A stretch of DNA of 64,000 bases from Coenobita brevimanus (taxonomy: Eukaryota; Arthropoda; Malacostraca; Decapoda; Coenobitidae): contig CM064666.1 in NCBI GenBank assembly GCA_032717465.1, positions 604,001 through 668,000 on the forward strand, given 5' to 3'. How positions within the stretch are numbered: position 1 is the stretch's first letter; every line of letters begins with the position of its first letter. The notes beneath the pieces are model-generated. The model was not told where the DNA came from. It did no database searches and saw nothing but the letters and a program-made list of their open reading frames with translations. This document shows, in pieces, positions 62,346-64,000 of this stretch. The translations under genes were made by a program, and so were the position numbers.

Positions 62346-63269
62346 GAAATAAGAGTATAGCCAGACTACAGTAATCACATTTCCCTGCTTCAGTACCAAC
62401 ACAAAGTACAATCCACAAACAATCCGCTATGCCCACACTGCAAAGCATCCCCCCCGACACCACAACACACTCATGTACCACACTATCGTACCCGGGAAAA
62501 CCCCACAACATAACCTCAAGAAATAATCCCTGGGAGTGACCAGTTGAAGTGGGTGGTTTCCTGTGGTCCAGTGGGTTCAATATAAGCCTGGGGATGCACC
62601 CACCACCACTCAATTTACACCTATACTGTTCCCATGTCCATACCAATACCCCAATTCCACTGAGAAGCACAGATATGATCCAGAAACAAAGACTGAGAAA
62701 GCATAAATACTGGAAAAGTATCAACATCATGCCCAATGGAGAGGACCAAGCAATCACCACCATCATCCCATTTTTTTTCCATTTAAGGATAACGTAAGGC
62801 CCCAAGAGAAGAGAAAATCACAACAGAGTGAGAAGTTAATACACTGCAAACTCACTGAAAAGGGCCAAACACTTATCATTCAAGCCCCAGATTCTCAGAG
62901 TTCATCCACTTAAAAAAAAAAAAAAGAGGGGGGGAGGTGAACCCTTGTTGTGTGCTCCTCCATACATAATGCAACCATCCTGTTCTCCATGAAGTTTCCT
63001 AGCCATGTCTATTTCCCCTCTGCCTCTCACACACATTTCCCATATCCATCCACTTTCTTCCTGGCCTACCATGCCATCCATACCCTTTCCACCTCCTTTC
63101 CTGTATCCACTCACTCAGTATCTAAGCACACACTTCATCTCTATGGTAAACAGATTTCCTTACTCCAAATCTTTCACAGATCAAAAATCTATCCTATCCA
63201 ATCTATGCACATCATCACATACAATCACAAGACACCAAAATCTAAACAGACAAACACCAATGTCATCAA
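62346..63269. other. No gene; C/A-rich low-complexity DNA
   Basis: Includes an A-run and GGGGGGAGG at 62912-62937. A 168-codon minus frame (62299-62805) begins in MITE-F sequence and has no recognised motif. Confidence 0.45.
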
Positions 63270-63690
63270 AAACACAGAGATCCATAAACAAGGAGGGGCA
63301 TTCAAATGGGAGGAGAAATATGAACAGCTTTAGGAATCCTGACTCTCCCTCAAACATGATCACCACCACCACCACCATCACGCAAAGATCCCGAAACAAC
63401 GACAAGGCATCAAAATTGGAGAATTATCACCAGCATACATAACCACTGGAATTCTAACTCCACCTCACAGGCATAATAACCACCATCACCACCCACAAGA
63501 GAGAGAGAGAGAAATATCAACAGCATGCCCTATGAATATCCCTGACAATTCCACCCCTCACCTTACAAGTATAACAATCACCATCAATTAAATAAAAAGA
63601 TCTGTGACCCATGAGACAGCATCAAGGTGGCAGAAATATGAACTCAGTGAATAGCCCCCTGAATCCTGACTCAACCCCACAAGAAAACTG
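63270..63690. repeat. Degenerate tandem array, about 105-bp unit x4
   Basis: Units share AATATGAACAGC/AATATCAACAGC, GAATCCTGACTC or similar, CACAAGYATAAYAACCACCA and CAYCACCA. A GA run (63499-63513) interrupts. Confidence 0.6.
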
Positions 63691-64000
63691 ACATTAACTC
63701 TTAAAATTTATAAACTGCTGGCTGTGATGTTAGAGGACTTGAAGTTTTATACACTATGCTCTGCCTAACAGACTGTATTTCCCGCCATATAATGTACACT
63801 TTCCCCCAAAACAATCTGCTTCAAAAATCACCCTGCTTATTATACACTCATGGTTTGGGACAGGCCTACAGGTTGAGGTGACTGGTACCCATAAACCCCG
63901 TTCACCAAAATGGCACAAATAACGTGGCCACCAACAGTCAGAAGCAAATCACTTGACAGCCTTAGTAATTATTAAGAGTTCTATCATTCTGATTTAGATG
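63691..64000. other. No gene seen
   Basis: CTGTATTTCCCGCCATATAA at 63773 looks like the end of a DNA transposon, but no partner end lies in the window. Confidence 0.35.

Noticed and set aside
62299..62805. 168-codon minus-strand frame with hydrophobic segments
   Set aside because: It starts at low-complexity sequence, ends inside a MITE-F copy, and shows no family motif.

Overview
The window is eukaryotic nuclear DNA that is poor in genes and dense in repeats. I see no bacterial gene structure, no intact protein-coding gene, no tRNA or rRNA gene and no CRISPR array. The content points to an arthropod, most likely a malacostracan crustacean such as a decapod. Clues are many decayed non-LTR retrotransposon tails of a kind common in crustacean assemblies, abundant di-, tri- and tetranucleotide microsatellites, a mariner relic, and a degenerate TTAGG-like tract (TTAGG is the usual arthropod telomere repeat). 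The organism call is inference from sequence style; no host gene was identified.

To keep entries short I name the dispersed families myself. LINE-A: 3' end of a non-LTR retrotransposon whose reading frame ends in RWFGHVERM ... GRPRMRWRD ... TWRRFVCGHPLRD, followed by a GATA-repeat tail (about 19 copies). SINE-B: a non-coding element of about 365 bp with a perfect 12-bp-stem hairpin in its middle and a 3' tail shared with LINE-A (about 11 copies). SINE-C: a tRNA-like element with a GAT-rich tail, found alone and fused to SINE-B. LINE-D: a second LINE 3' end (GRPKKTWDKV...). MITE-F: about 200 bp with inverted ends around TTAACTTGGCC. E, H, I, K and M are further dispersed repeats.

Layout. 1-14 kb: LINE-A, SINE, LINE-D and MITE copies, a homopolymer/GT-rich tandem block (10.4-10.9 kb), and a complete but internally deleted mariner (11.77-12.69 kb). 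13.4-15.2 kb: a Tigger/pogo-like MITE and a piggyBac-like element inserted at TTAA inside an older repeat. 16-31 kb: minisatellites (18.4, 19.1, 24.6, 25.9, 29.3 kb), more SINE/LINE copies, TAG and ATC triplet tracts, and one candidate terminal exon (22.35 kb). 31-44 kb: fewer repeats, candidate exons at 31.35, 39.35-39.53 and 43.89 kb, a hAT-like element and a TTAGG-like tract. 44.0-45.5 kb: a decayed LINE reverse transcriptase on the minus strand. 45.5-46.3 kb: a 27-bp minisatellite. 46.4-53.7 kb: mostly unique DNA, probably intronic or intergenic, with a 28-bp array and a Tigger-like MITE. 53.8-61.2 kb: a long pyrimidine-rich block, then a 499-bp palindrome, then a purine-rich block interrupted by a LINE with RNase H motifs. 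61.2-64 kb: low-complexity DNA with a roughly 105-bp degenerate array.

The best biological story is retrotransposon parasitism. LINE-A and SINE-B carry the same 3' terminal segment of about 40 bp plus GATA tail, the arrangement expected if the SINE borrows the LINE's reverse transcriptase. The truncation pattern of SINE-B, including one copy cut in its hairpin loop, fits target-primed reverse transcription. Several DNA-transposon families appear only as non-autonomous or broken copies. No new defence or metabolic system was found. Candidate exons are supported by splice-site quality and open frames only, and three neighbouring ones do not join in frame, so they may be untranslated or false.
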